In this document: positions 51,367-60,017 of the stretch, in pieces
How positions within the stretch are numbered: the stretch's first letter is position 1
Layout of the letters: every line of letters begins with the position of its first letter
Source: Pseudomonadota bacterium
Lineage (GTDB): Bacteria > Desulfobacterota > Desulfovibrionia > Desulfovibrionales > Desulfovibrionaceae
Reading direction: 5' to 3'
Length of the DNA stretch: 64,000 nt
Assembly (NCBI GenBank): GCA_023419375.1
Contig: JAEZYD010000006.1
Span: forward strand, 1-64,000
Position numbers and translations under genes: made by a program
Notes under the pieces: generated by a model
Seen by the model: the letters and a program-made list of their open reading frames with translations, nothing else
Database searches by the model: none
Told to the model about the DNA's origin: nothing

Positions 51367-53340
51367 CTAACGACCGCGGAAACGGCGCTGGTCGCCCACG
51401 CGCACGGTTATGCGCTCATTATCCATATATTCCAGCAAGGCGATCAGATATTTGCGCGAAAGCCCCAGGAGTTCTTTCAGGCCGCCCACATCAAGATTGT
51501 CATGGGTGGTGAACCATGCGCGCACACGTTCAAGAATGTCGGTCAGGGCCGGGCCGTGGTAATAGAGGCCGTCCTTGATCTTGACCAGTTCGCCTGCCTC
51601 GCAGAGCAGGCGCAGCACCGGGGCGGCCTCCTTGGGCGTGACGCCAAGCTCTTCGAGCACGTCCTTGGCATTTGGCGGGGTCAGCCCCGCGCTGGCATGC
51701 GCGTCCAGCAGCTTTTGGCGCAGCCCTGCCTGATCGGCGGCCAGGCTCACGGTATGCGACTGCAGGCGCAGCCCCTCGCCTTCTGTGACCAGATCGCCCT
51801 GCTTGAGGGCCTGATCCAGCACTTTTTGCACCAGCTTGGGCGGCAGGTTGCGGCTCCAGCCCGTGCACAGGGCTCCCCGGGTGAATCCGGGTTTGAGAGG
51901 CTCGCGGCGGTGCAGGTCGGCCCCGCGTTCAAGACTGGCGGCCAGCAGCTTTTCAAAGGGAATTTTGCCGATCCAGCAGCGGTTTTCCTTGTCCCAGCAG
52001 ATGGCCTCGCCACGGGTGGAAAGCAGTTGCAGCGCCGCCTCCACAGCGGATCGGGCAAGGCCCGTCAGGGCGCGCAGCCGCGCTTCGTCAGCACCTTCAA
52101 TGCCGCGCAGGGTCAGCGCGCCGCGTACAAGCGCGGCCCTGGCTTCATCGCGCGCCTTGGCTTCAGCCTTGCCCCCGCCTATGGCTTCTGCCGCGTCGCG
52201 CAGTTCGGGCAGTTCCTGCAACAGCCGCATCTTGTCGGCCAGTTCAGGGTCTTTGGCGCGCAATTCGGGCGGCAGAGGGCTGACCAGCAGCCCGCCGGCG
52301 ACCGTGCGCAGGGGCGAATAGGCCCGCAATACGCAGTGGTCGCCAAATACGCCCACCATGGGTTCCTTGAAGCGCAGTTCCGCCAGCGCGGTTTCGCCGG
52401 GGGCCAGTTTGTCCCTGTCGCGAAAGACCACCCGCGCCGCGCACTCACGCGTGCCGTGGTGGAAATGGATTTCCACCCTTTGCCGCATGGCTCTTGGGGC
52501 GGAAGAAAGGCAGGTGAGCCTGACCAGCCAGCGGTTGGAGGGGAACAGTTCGCCGGGGCGGGCCAGCACAAAGCCGCGTTCGATTTCCTCCACATCCAGC
52601 CCCTGCACGTTGACGGCGCAGCGCTGGCCCGGCTGCACCGAATCGGCGGCCTTGCCATGACGTTGCAGCCCGCGCGCGCGGGTGGGCAGATCGGGCGGCA
52701 TGAAGCGCAGTTCATCGCCAAGGTTGCACACGCCGGAAATGACAGTACCTGTCACAACGGTGCCATGCCCCTTCATGCTGAATACGCGGTCCACCGGCAG
52801 GCGAAAAATATCGCTGCGCCGTTGGGCGGGCAGCTCGGCGGCCATGCGTGCAAGGTGGTCGCGCAGCGTGTCCACGCCATCGCCTGTGGTTGCAGAAACG
52901 GGAAAGATGGGCGCATCTTCAAGAAAAGTGCCTTGCAGGAACCCGCGTACTTCTTCCTGCACCATTTCGAGCCAGTCGGCGTCCACCATGTCTGTCTTGG
53001 TGAGGGCCACAAGGCCGGTGCGTATGCCCAGCAGGGAGCAGATTTCAAGATGTTCCCGGGTCTGCGGCATGATGCCTTCGTCCGCGGCAATGACCAGCAT
53101 GACAAAGTCCACGCCTGCCGCGCCAGCCACCATGTTTTTGACAAAGCGCTCATGGCCCGGCACATCCACGATGCCCAGCCGCTCGCCGCCGGGAAGGTCA
53201 ACCCAGGCGAAGCCAAGTTCAATGGTGATTCCCCGGCGTTTTTCTTCTTGCAGACGATCGCAGTCAATGCCTGTAAGCGCCCGTACCAGCGAAGTTTTGC
53301 CGTGATCTATATGCCCTGCCGTGCCTAGCACTACTGCCAT
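51367..53340 (-). CDS. selB: Selenocysteine-specific elongation factor SelB
   Basis: 657 aa from ATG 53340 (AAGGAG upstream); the frame to 53460 overlaps the cheV terminator and is rejected. The GTPase domain begins GTAGHIDHGKTSL, with DVPGHERFVKNM and LTKTDMVD. EF-Tu-like domains II/III follow, then four winged helices to the end that bind the SECIS element. SelB brings selenocysteyl-tRNA to in-frame UGA codons, so the organism should also have selA, selC and selD. No UGA-interrupted frame was recognised in this window. Confidence 0.95.
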   Translation of the reverse strand: MAVVLGTAGHIDHGKTSLVRALTGIDCDRLQEEKRRGITIELGFAWVDLPGGERLGIVDVPGHERFVKNMVAGAAGVDFVMLVIAADEGIMPQTREHLEICSLLGIRTGLVALTKTDMVDADWLEMVQEEVRGFLQGTFLEDAPIFPVSATTGDGVDTLRDHLARMAAELPAQRRSDIFRLPVDRVFSMKGHGTVVTGTVISGVCNLGDELRFMPPDLPTRARGLQRHGKAADSVQPGQRCAVNVQGLDVEEIERGFVLARPGELFPSNRWLVRLTCLSSAPRAMRQRVEIHFHHGTRECAARVVFRDRDKLAPGETALAELRFKEPMVGVFGDHCVLRAYSPLRTVAGGLLVSPLPPELRAKDPELADKMRLLQELPELRDAAEAIGGGKAEAKARDEARAALVRGALTLRGIEGADEARLRALTGLARSAVEAALQLLSTRGEAICWDKENRCWIGKIPFEKLLAASLERGADLHRREPLKPGFTRGALCTGWSRNLPPKLVQKVLDQALKQGDLVTEGEGLRLQSHTVSLAADQAGLRQKLLDAHASAGLTPPNAKDVLEELGVTPKEAAPVLRLLCEAGELVKIKDGLYYHGPALTDILERVRAWFTTHDNLDVGGLKELLGLSRKYLIALLEYMDNERITVRVGDQRRFRGR

Positions 53341-53417
53341 AAAAGCTCCTTGGTGGTCTTGGGCCAAGTTTACACTCTGGCAAGCGCCTTTGCAAACAGC
53401 GCCCGCCCGGAAACGTA

Positions 53418-53449
53418 AAGGGGACCCCTTTGTGTAAAGGAGTCCCCTT
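53418..53449 (-). terminator. Terminator-like hairpin after cheV
   Basis: A 14-bp stem with one mismatch, AAGGGGACCCCTTT and AAAGGAGTCCCCTT, loop GTGT, 27 nt after the cheV stop. Confidence 0.7.
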
Positions 53450-53476
53450 GAAAACGGCAAAAGTGGTTGGGAGCTT

Positions 53477-54481
53477 TTAAGCCTGATCCTGCTCCCTGGC
53501 CTTGATGAGGGTCATGGCCCTGTGGGCCAGCTGGGTCACTTCCGGCTTGGAAATCTGGTCGTCCGCACCCACGCTCACGCCCTTGTGGCGCAGCTTTTCG
53601 GTAATGAGTGAAGAAAAGAGCAGCACCGGAAGCTTTTTGAGCACGGAGTCTTCCTTGATGCGCAAGGTAAGATTGAGGCCGTCCATGACAGGCATTTCGA
53701 TGTCTGAAACCACCACATGCACAAAGTCGGTGATGGGGCGGTTGCCTTCTTCGGCGCTCTTTTTGAAATCCAGCAGACGATCCCAGGCCGCGCGTCCGTT
53801 GGAAACAACTTCAACGGTAAAGCCCGCTTTTTCAAGCAGGTCGCGCTGCATTTCGCGGATAAGGGCGGAGTCGTCGGCCACGAGGGCGCGGTAGCCTTCA
53901 TTGGTCCAGTCTTCGCCCAGATCGTCAAGCCGCAGGCCCAGCTTGGGATTGAGGTTGGCGACCACCTTTTCAAGGTCGAGCAGAAAGATGATGCGGTCTT
54001 CAAGTTTGACCACGCCGATGACCGTATTGTTGGACACGGCGGCAACGTACTTGTTCGGCGGTTCAACCTGCTCCCAGCTGATGCGGTGAATGCGGTTGAC
54101 CCCGGAAACCATGAAGGCCGTGGTGACGTTGTTGAACTCCGTCACAATGGTTTTGGGCTGTTCTTCTTCCGCAGGATGGGTTTTGCCCAGCCACATGGCC
54201 AGATCCACCAACGGAATAATGCGCGAACGCAGGTTGAAAGCACCGAGCACGCTTGGGTGCTGCACTTCGGGCAGCGCCGTCACCTTGGGCATGCGGATAA
54301 TTTCAAGCACCTTGGCCACGTTGACGCCGTAGTAGCCGCGATAGGGCTTGGCGGGAACGGGTTCGCCATTTTCGTCCAACTGCGGCGCATCGGCAGAAGG
54401 AGGGGTGAATTCTTCAAGATAGAATTCCACCACTTCCAGCTCGTTGGTGCCGGCTTCCAGCAGAATATTGGTCTGGGCCAT
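53477..54481 (-). CDS. cheV: Chemotaxis protein CheV (CheW-REC)
   Basis: 334 aa from ATG 54481 (GGAGG upstream). A CheW-like coupling domain (about 30-180; VAKVLEIIRMPKV, NLRSRIIPLVDLAMWLG) is joined to a response-regulator receiver (about 205-330) with ALVADDSALIRE, phospho-acceptor Asp in VVVSDIEMPVMDG and the conserved Lys in ISKPE. CheV couples receptors to CheA and adapts by phosphorylation. An insertion in the CheW part (SADAPQLDENGEPVPAKPY) is acidic and likely a loop. No other chemotaxis gene is nearby. Confidence 0.92.
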   Translation of the reverse strand: MAQTNILLEAGTNELEVVEFYLEEFTPPSADAPQLDENGEPVPAKPYRGYYGVNVAKVLEIIRMPKVTALPEVQHPSVLGAFNLRSRIIPLVDLAMWLGKTHPAEEEQPKTIVTEFNNVTTAFMVSGVNRIHRISWEQVEPPNKYVAAVSNNTVIGVVKLEDRIIFLLDLEKVVANLNPKLGLRLDDLGEDWTNEGYRALVADDSALIREMQRDLLEKAGFTVEVVSNGRAAWDRLLDFKKSAEEGNRPITDFVHVVVSDIEMPVMDGLNLTLRIKEDSVLKKLPVLLFSSLITEKLRHKGVSVGADDQISKPEVTQLAHRAMTLIKAREQDQA

Positions 54482-54520
54482 GCTGCCTCCAGAAAAGTAC
54501 CGCTTCAGGAGCAAACGGGA

Positions 54521-55381
54521 TTAAAGCGACTGCAGCCACAAATGAGCCGCGTCAATAAGACTTTTCGGCGTAGATGCGCCAGCCGTTAGACCTGCACGTT
54601 TTTTTTGCGAAAAATTTTCTGCGGCCAGTTCTTCGACACGCTCCACAAGGTAGGTGTCTATGCCGTTCAAAGCGGCCACATCAGCCAGTCTGCGGGTATT
54701 TCCGCTCTGTCTTCCGCCTATGATTACCATGACATCCACACAGGAGGCAATGTTACGGGCTTCCTCCTGCCGCTCGCGGGTGGCGTCGCAAATGGTGGAA
54801 AGCACCGCAAGGTCAGCAATGCGCGTGCGCAGATCTTCCACAATTTCCTGAAATATCTGCCGATCCTGAGTTGTCTGCGAGGCCAGCACATAGGCCTTGT
54901 TTTCGGCAAGGTGCAAGGAATCAAGCTCTGCCGCCGTGCCAAACACATGGGCCGGGCCGCAGGCGTAAGAAACCAGCCCGCGCACCTCCGGGTGATCCGC
55001 CTCGCCAAAAAGCAGCAGGGTTGCGCCGTCAGCGGTGGCCCGCCCGATGGAAAGCTGGGCTTTTTTTACCTTGGGGCAGGTGGCGTCCACGATGTCGGCT
55101 CCGCTTTGCTTGACCTGCTCCTCAACCTGCCGCGTGATGCCGTGCGCGCGGATAACCGCCACATCGCCGGGGTGCAGTTGCGCGGCTTCCTTGACGCAGA
55201 CCACGCCGCGCGACTCATACTCCGCCAGAACCTGCGGATTGTGGATGATGGGGCCAAGGGTGCAGATGCGGGTCGTCTCGGGGGCGCCCCCCTTGCGCTC
55301 CAGCGCAGTGTTAAGTTTTTGCAGGGCCAGGCTCACGCCCATGCAAAAGCCCGCTGTCTTGGCGCGGTAAACATCCATCAT
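54521..55381 (-). CDS. ispH: 4-Hydroxy-3-methylbut-2-enyl diphosphate reductase
   Basis: 286 aa; AAGGAG precedes two successive ATGs (55381, 55378), either of which can start. The three cluster cysteines lie in KTAGFCMGV, VDATCPKVKK and STICDATRERQ. HNPQV, IRAHG and SQTTQD are the substrate-binding signatures. The enzyme makes IPP and DMAPP in the last step of the MEP isoprenoid pathway, using an iron-sulfur cluster. It lies 39 nt upstream of cheV on the same strand. Confidence 0.96.
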   Translation of the reverse strand: MMDVYRAKTAGFCMGVSLALQKLNTALERKGGAPETTRICTLGPIIHNPQVLAEYESRGVVCVKEAAQLHPGDVAVIRAHGITRQVEEQVKQSGADIVDATCPKVKKAQLSIGRATADGATLLLFGEADHPEVRGLVSYACGPAHVFGTAAELDSLHLAENKAYVLASQTTQDRQIFQEIVEDLRTRIADLAVLSTICDATRERQEEARNIASCVDVMVIIGGRQSGNTRRLADVAALNGIDTYLVERVEELAAENFSQKKRAGLTAGASTPKSLIDAAHLWLQSL

Positions 55382-55500
55382 GGCTCTCCTTCAAGGCCGG
55401 CGCTTTCAGGCGTGGAGCCGTGATCGCACTGCCCCTTGCCTGATCCCAATCCATCAAGCTTAAAATTTTATCTGTATGCGATACTGTATTGCAGGGCGCA

Positions 55501-55518
55501 GCAGGCGTGACCGCCTGC
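55501..55518. terminator. Hairpin between dus and ispH
   Basis: GCAGGCG and CGCCTGC around TGAC, 15 nt after the dus stop, extended by further pairing. Weak as a terminator. Confidence 0.45.
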
Positions 55519-55532
55519 GCTGTTGTTCCTTG

Positions 55533-56534
55533 CTAGTCGGGGCTTCCCAGAAAAATATCCAGTAACCGGTCAAGCTCTTCCCAATCATTACAGCGGCACA
55601 GCTCCTGACGCAAGGCCCGTGCGCCGGGCAGGGTGCGCACGTAGCGCGGCACAACGGAGCGCATTTTCCACAGTGCGGCCTTGCCGGGGCAGTGGGCGCG
55701 GGCAAGCTCCAGATGCCGGGAAATCATGGCTCGCAAACGGGGGGCATCGGCCTGAACCGGGGTGTTCCCGGCCAGCAGGGCCGCGTGGTCGGCAAAGATG
55801 GCGGGATTGTGCATGGCACCCCGGGCGTACATGACGCCGCTGGCCCCGGTGCTTTTAAGGCAGTTCACGCCATCTTCCGCGCTAAAGAGATCGCCGCTGG
55901 CAAGCAGGGGGATCGTCAGGCGCTGGGCCAGCATGGCAATGGCCTCCCACTGCGCTGTGCCGCCAAAACCCTGACGGGCCGTGCGGGGGTGCAAGGTCAG
56001 CCAGCCAGCGCCCGCATCTTCAAGGCGTAAGGCCAGATCGGGCAGCACCGGGCGGGCGTCGTCCAGGCCAAGGCGTAGTTTGAAGCCCACGCGTCCACGG
56101 CCAGCGGCCTCAATCATGGCGCGGGCCACGGCAAGCACGTTTTCCGTATCGCCCAGCATGGCCGCGCCCGCACTCTGGCGCAAAACCTTGGAGACCGAAC
56201 AGCCCATGTTCAGGTCAAACCAGCCAAAGCCGGATTGACGCAACAGTTCCACCGCACGCGCCAGAAAGGATGCCTCCGCCCCGAAAAGCTGCACCACCAG
56301 CGGCTGGTCTTCGGGCAGGGTCATGAGCAGTTCGTTGGTGCCGGGGCTTTCATAAACAAGGCCCTTGGCGCTGACCATTTCGGTAACGCACACGGCTGCG
56401 CCGTATTCGCGGCAGAGCAGACGAAAGGGCAGATCGCTGTATCCGGCCAGCGGGGCCAGCCAGGGATGCTCGGGGCCAAAGGGCAGGGAATCAGGGTTTG
56501 CGGGGCAGGTTGGCAGTTGAAAAACCTTGGTCAC
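55533..56534 (-). CDS. dus: tRNA-dihydrouridine synthase
   Basis: 333 aa from GTG 56534: AAGGAG is 6 nt upstream and the GTGA overlaps the stop of the SulP gene. The longer ATG frame to 56741 lies inside the SulP gene. The FMN TIM barrel shows APLAGYSDLPFRLLCREYGA, VQLFGAEASFLA, the catalytic cysteine in FDLNMGCSVSKV, and HPRTARQGFGG. It reduces specific uridines in tRNA loops to dihydrouridine. Which Dus subfamily it belongs to cannot be set by eye. Confidence 0.92.
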   Translation of the reverse strand: MTKVFQLPTCPANPDSLPFGPEHPWLAPLAGYSDLPFRLLCREYGAAVCVTEMVSAKGLVYESPGTNELLMTLPEDQPLVVQLFGAEASFLARAVELLRQSGFGWFDLNMGCSVSKVLRQSAGAAMLGDTENVLAVARAMIEAAGRGRVGFKLRLGLDDARPVLPDLALRLEDAGAGWLTLHPRTARQGFGGTAQWEAIAMLAQRLTIPLLASGDLFSAEDGVNCLKSTGASGVMYARGAMHNPAIFADHAALLAGNTPVQADAPRLRAMISRHLELARAHCPGKAALWKMRSVVPRYVRTLPGARALRQELCRCNDWEELDRLLDIFLGSPD

Positions 56535-58438
56535 GGGCGCTCCTTGGTCACGCGCGGCGGTTCGGCGGAATTTTCCGCAGGGGCGTTTTGTTCGGCGGGC
56601 AGCTCGTTGCCTTGGGGATCCAGCGCCACACGGGCAGACTGCGCCATATATTCCGGGCCGGGGCTGGCGGCGGCAGGCGCGGCTGCCTGCACGGCTTGCG
56701 CGGTCTGCGTGGTGGTTACATCTGTGCGCACTGTCGCGCACTGGGCATCGCTGCAGGCAAAACGGTTCAGCATGGCTGCGGCCAGCCGCAGGCCTTCGCC
56801 CGTGGTGTCGGCCACAAAGCCGTTGCTGAGATAATCCAGAAGGCCTGTGCGCCGCAAGATGGTACGCACCGAGGGGCTGCCCACCACCAGAATAACCGGC
56901 AGACTGCGGGCATAACAGCGTTCAATAAATTGCGAAAGCGCATGCGCCCCAGACGCATCAATCCAGAATACGCGCGAAAGGTGCAACACCACAAGCCGGG
57001 TTGGCTCGCTGTCCTCGGCATACAGCAGACGTTCAAGCTCGTGGATGGCCCCGAAAAACAGGGTGCCTTCAATCATGTACACGGTGATGCCCTGCGGCAG
57101 TTCGGCAGGGCCTTCGCGCAGCAGCGGGTCGCCCTTGTGGAGCCTGTTCACTCGCGGGTGGGCTGTCTTGTAGATAAACAGCGTGAGGGAAAGCATCACG
57201 CCGATGAAGATGGCTTTTTCAAGATCAAACAGCAGGGTGGACAAAAAGGTGATGAGCAGCACGGCCCTGTCCACGCTGGTGGCCACAACGCAGAGGCGGA
57301 TGGCGTCAATGTCTATCATCTTGAAGGAAATGAGCAGCAGTATGCCGCTCAGGGCGGGCAGCGGCAGCCAGCTTATGAGCGGGGCCAGCACAAACAGCAG
57401 GGGCAGGGCGAGAATGCCGGAAAAAACCGTGCCCATGCGCGTTCTGCCGCCGGATGTGACCACAAGAGCACTGCGGGTAAAGGAGCCGCAGCCGGGAATA
57501 CCCGAGGTAAGGCCCGCGGCGATATTGCCGAGGCCCTGACCAATAAGCTCCTGACTGCCGTCAAACACATCGCCCTTGATGTTTGCCAGTTGTTTGCCAA
57601 TGGCCAGTGACTCCACTGTTCCCAGCAGGGCAATGGCCAGCGCGGGCATAAAGAGGTCGCGCACCGCGTCCAGATCAAAAGAGGGCGGCAGGGAGAAGGG
57701 AGGCACAACGCTTGGGATGGCCCCAACCAGCGGAACGCCCCTTTCGTCCACGCTGAACACGGCGGCAAAGAGCGTAATCACGCCGAGCGCGGCCAGTGAT
57801 GCGGGAAAGCGCGGCGACAGGCGCTTGAAGAACACGGTCAGAACAATGGTACCGACGGCAATGCCGAGGCTCCAGTAATTGATAAAGGGCAGGCCGTGCA
57901 GCGCGCCGAACATCTGGTTGAAAAAGCCCGAGGGCTTGGGGCCGGTCAGGCCCATGGCCATATAGAGTTGCCCTGCGGCAATGAGCAGCGCCGCACCGGT
58001 GGAAAAGGCCACCATGACCGAGTGAGAGATGAAATTGACCAGGTCGCCCAGCCGCGCCAGGCCCATGCCCAGCTGGATAAGACCGCACAGGAGCGCCATG
58101 CCGAAAATATAGGCCATGCGCGATTCTTCGGGCATGGTGCTGATCAGTTCGCCGCCCACGCTGATGGTGGCGAGGGTGGAGAAAATAATCATGGAGATGG
58201 CGTTGGTGGGGCCAGCGGCCATAAAGCGGGATGATCCCCACAGGGCGGCCAGCACCACGGGCAGCATGCAGGCATAGATGCCGTACTGCGGGTGAACCCC
58301 GGCAATAATGGCATAGGCCATGGCCTGAGGCACAGCCATGGGCGTCACGGTAAGGGCCGCCGTCATGTCCGCCTTGAAATCCTGGGCGGAATAATTCCTG
58401 ATGGTCTCAAGAAAGGGAAAAAGCCGGGCGGCTCGCAT
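56531..58438 (-). CDS. SulP-family anion transporter with STAS domain
   Basis: 635 aa. About 10-12 membrane segments include the SulP signature AVPQAMAYAIIAGVHPQYGIYA and NAISMIIFSTLA. A STAS domain follows (about 450-560) with LSRVFWIDASGAHALSQFIER, and the last 60 residues are Ala/Pro-rich. The family carries sulfate, bicarbonate or other anions. It lies between a GAF protein gene (2-nt gap) and dus (4-nt overlap). Sulfate uptake would suit a sulfate reducer, but bicarbonate or another anion cannot be excluded. Confidence 0.9.
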   Translation of the reverse strand: MRAARLFPFLETIRNYSAQDFKADMTAALTVTPMAVPQAMAYAIIAGVHPQYGIYACMLPVVLAALWGSSRFMAAGPTNAISMIIFSTLATISVGGELISTMPEESRMAYIFGMALLCGLIQLGMGLARLGDLVNFISHSVMVAFSTGAALLIAAGQLYMAMGLTGPKPSGFFNQMFGALHGLPFINYWSLGIAVGTIVLTVFFKRLSPRFPASLAALGVITLFAAVFSVDERGVPLVGAIPSVVPPFSLPPSFDLDAVRDLFMPALAIALLGTVESLAIGKQLANIKGDVFDGSQELIGQGLGNIAAGLTSGIPGCGSFTRSALVVTSGGRTRMGTVFSGILALPLLFVLAPLISWLPLPALSGILLLISFKMIDIDAIRLCVVATSVDRAVLLITFLSTLLFDLEKAIFIGVMLSLTLFIYKTAHPRVNRLHKGDPLLREGPAELPQGITVYMIEGTLFFGAIHELERLLYAEDSEPTRLVVLHLSRVFWIDASGAHALSQFIERCYARSLPVILVVGSPSVRTILRRTGLLDYLSNGFVADTTGEGLRLAAAMLNRFACSDAQCATVRTDVTTTQTAQAVQAAAPAAASPGPEYMAQSARVALDPQGNELPAEQNAPAENSAEPPRVTKERP

Positions 58439-58440
58439 GA

Positions 58441-59574
58441 CTAATCCTCGCGGGTTACATCGTCCTCAAGGCGCAGCACATCGTGCCCGAGGGCGTAGTG
58501 CATCAGGCGTGGCCGGTCTGCGGATTTTTTGAGCGAATTGATAATGCGCGTCATGCGGCGCGTGCCTTCAAGCACGCCGCCCAGATGCCCGGCAAGTTCG
58601 GTGAGGTCGTTGCGGGCGAGCGCGCGCTCCAGCTCCATGCCCAGCATGCGCCCGCGCGAATTTTCAGGAAACTCGGCCAGCAGCTCGCGCGCAAGGCGCA
58701 GACTGCGCGCCTGGTTGGCGTCCAGATCTTCCACCAGTTCGCCGCAATATTCCGCCTGATTGCGCATGACGTTCAGGGCGTTGTTGCCGTAGTGGGCCAT
58801 GGCTCCGGCGGCTTTTTCCAGCGTGTCGCGGGCAACGGCCACACGTCGGCCTACGGTGAGCGAAACAATGCTGGCACATTTTGAAAGAAAACGTTCGTCA
58901 AAGCTTTCAAAGCCATACTCACGTTTGGTATACAACATCACGAGGCCGAAGGGAGGCTTGTTGCTGCGCTCGCGCAGCACAAAGGCCAGACGCGAACGGT
59001 AGCCTTCCTTGTAGATGATGCAGTCGAACGATTCGCCGCCCATGGCCAGGGCCTGAAGGTTGTTCGACACCACATAGCGGGCGTGGCCTTCAAGAATGGC
59101 GCGCATCACGGGGTGTTCGCGCAGGCCCTCCTCCAGCATGGGGGCCACGATGGGTATGCTGCCGCCGTCCACCTGATTGGCCGAGCGCGCCACCCATTCG
59201 CCATTGGCATTGCGCAGGCGGCACACGTACATATCGGCGTACAGTGCGTGGACAAGGATTTCAGCGCTTTGCCGCAGCACTTCCCCGGGAGGGGCCATGC
59301 GGTCGGCAATGGCGAGCAGATCGTTGGAAACGCGCAGCAGCATTTCGGTATCGTTCTGCATGGCAGATATGGAGGTGAGCAACATGAGCAGGCAGCGCCA
59401 GCTGCGCATGGGCACCCCGCGCAGGCAGGGGTGATAGCCGGTGTTGAGAGAGCGCTTTGCGGCGGGCAGCAGGGCAATGGCTGCGGCGCGCATTTCGGGC
59501 GGCGCATATTTGAGGAGTCGCTTGATTTCTTCGCGAATGTATTCTGGCGAATGCTGGGACACGGTTTGCTCCAT
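58441..59574 (-). CDS. GAF-domain protein, possible sensor without kinase domain
   Basis: 377 aa. A helical N-terminal region (1-90) is followed by a GAF-like domain (about 95-245) with SAEILVHALYADMYVCRLRN and LVMLYTKREYGFESFDERFL. The C-terminal 120 residues are helical (MAHYGNNALNVMRNQAEYC, TRRMTRIINSLKK), resembling the dimerisation region of a histidine kinase, but no ATP-binding N, G1 or G2 boxes follow. It is the first gene of the GAF-SulP-dus operon and could sense a small ligand or redox state to control it. No known named family was recognised. Confidence 0.75.
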   Translation of the reverse strand: MEQTVSQHSPEYIREEIKRLLKYAPPEMRAAAIALLPAAKRSLNTGYHPCLRGVPMRSWRCLLMLLTSISAMQNDTEMLLRVSNDLLAIADRMAPPGEVLRQSAEILVHALYADMYVCRLRNANGEWVARSANQVDGGSIPIVAPMLEEGLREHPVMRAILEGHARYVVSNNLQALAMGGESFDCIIYKEGYRSRLAFVLRERSNKPPFGLVMLYTKREYGFESFDERFLSKCASIVSLTVGRRVAVARDTLEKAAGAMAHYGNNALNVMRNQAEYCGELVEDLDANQARSLRLARELLAEFPENSRGRMLGMELERALARNDLTELAGHLGGVLEGTRRMTRIINSLKKSADRPRLMHYALGHDVLRLEDDVTRED

Positions 59575-60017
59575 TTCCCCGGGGTGCCTGTGTTGGCTGG
59601 CAGTATGGGGAACCGGCGCGGCTATGCGCGTATTAAGACGTTGTTGCCCGGGCTGAACCGCCTGATTCCCAGAGAAATGACCGCCTTGGGCACTCTTTTG
59701 AGGCCCTTGCGGCGGCTCTCGCGCGCATGGCGTGCAAGCCTTTTTTCACAGAAATAAGTATAGGTGGGAAAAAAGGTCTGGTCAACGGTAGCTCATAAAA
59801 GGGGCCGTCTGTTCTGAATTAAAGTACACATTTTGTAAAGTGGTTTGTCTGGGACGTGTGGAGAATTGGCAAAGGAATTGCAAGAAGTGTTGCGGAAGAT
59901 TCTCGGCTGTCGGATTTCCGACGCATATCCTGCCTGCGGGCAGGGTGCGTGAGATCAGCCCTACAACCGTCTGACGGCGGCAGGCTCAAGGCCGTGCCGA
60001 CGCCCACGGGGATGCCC
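59575..60017. other. Divergent intergenic region
   Basis: About 440 nt between the GAF gene (minus) and the transglycosylase (plus). The centre (59750-59880) is A+T rich and likely holds promoters. No specific site was identified. Confidence 0.4.
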
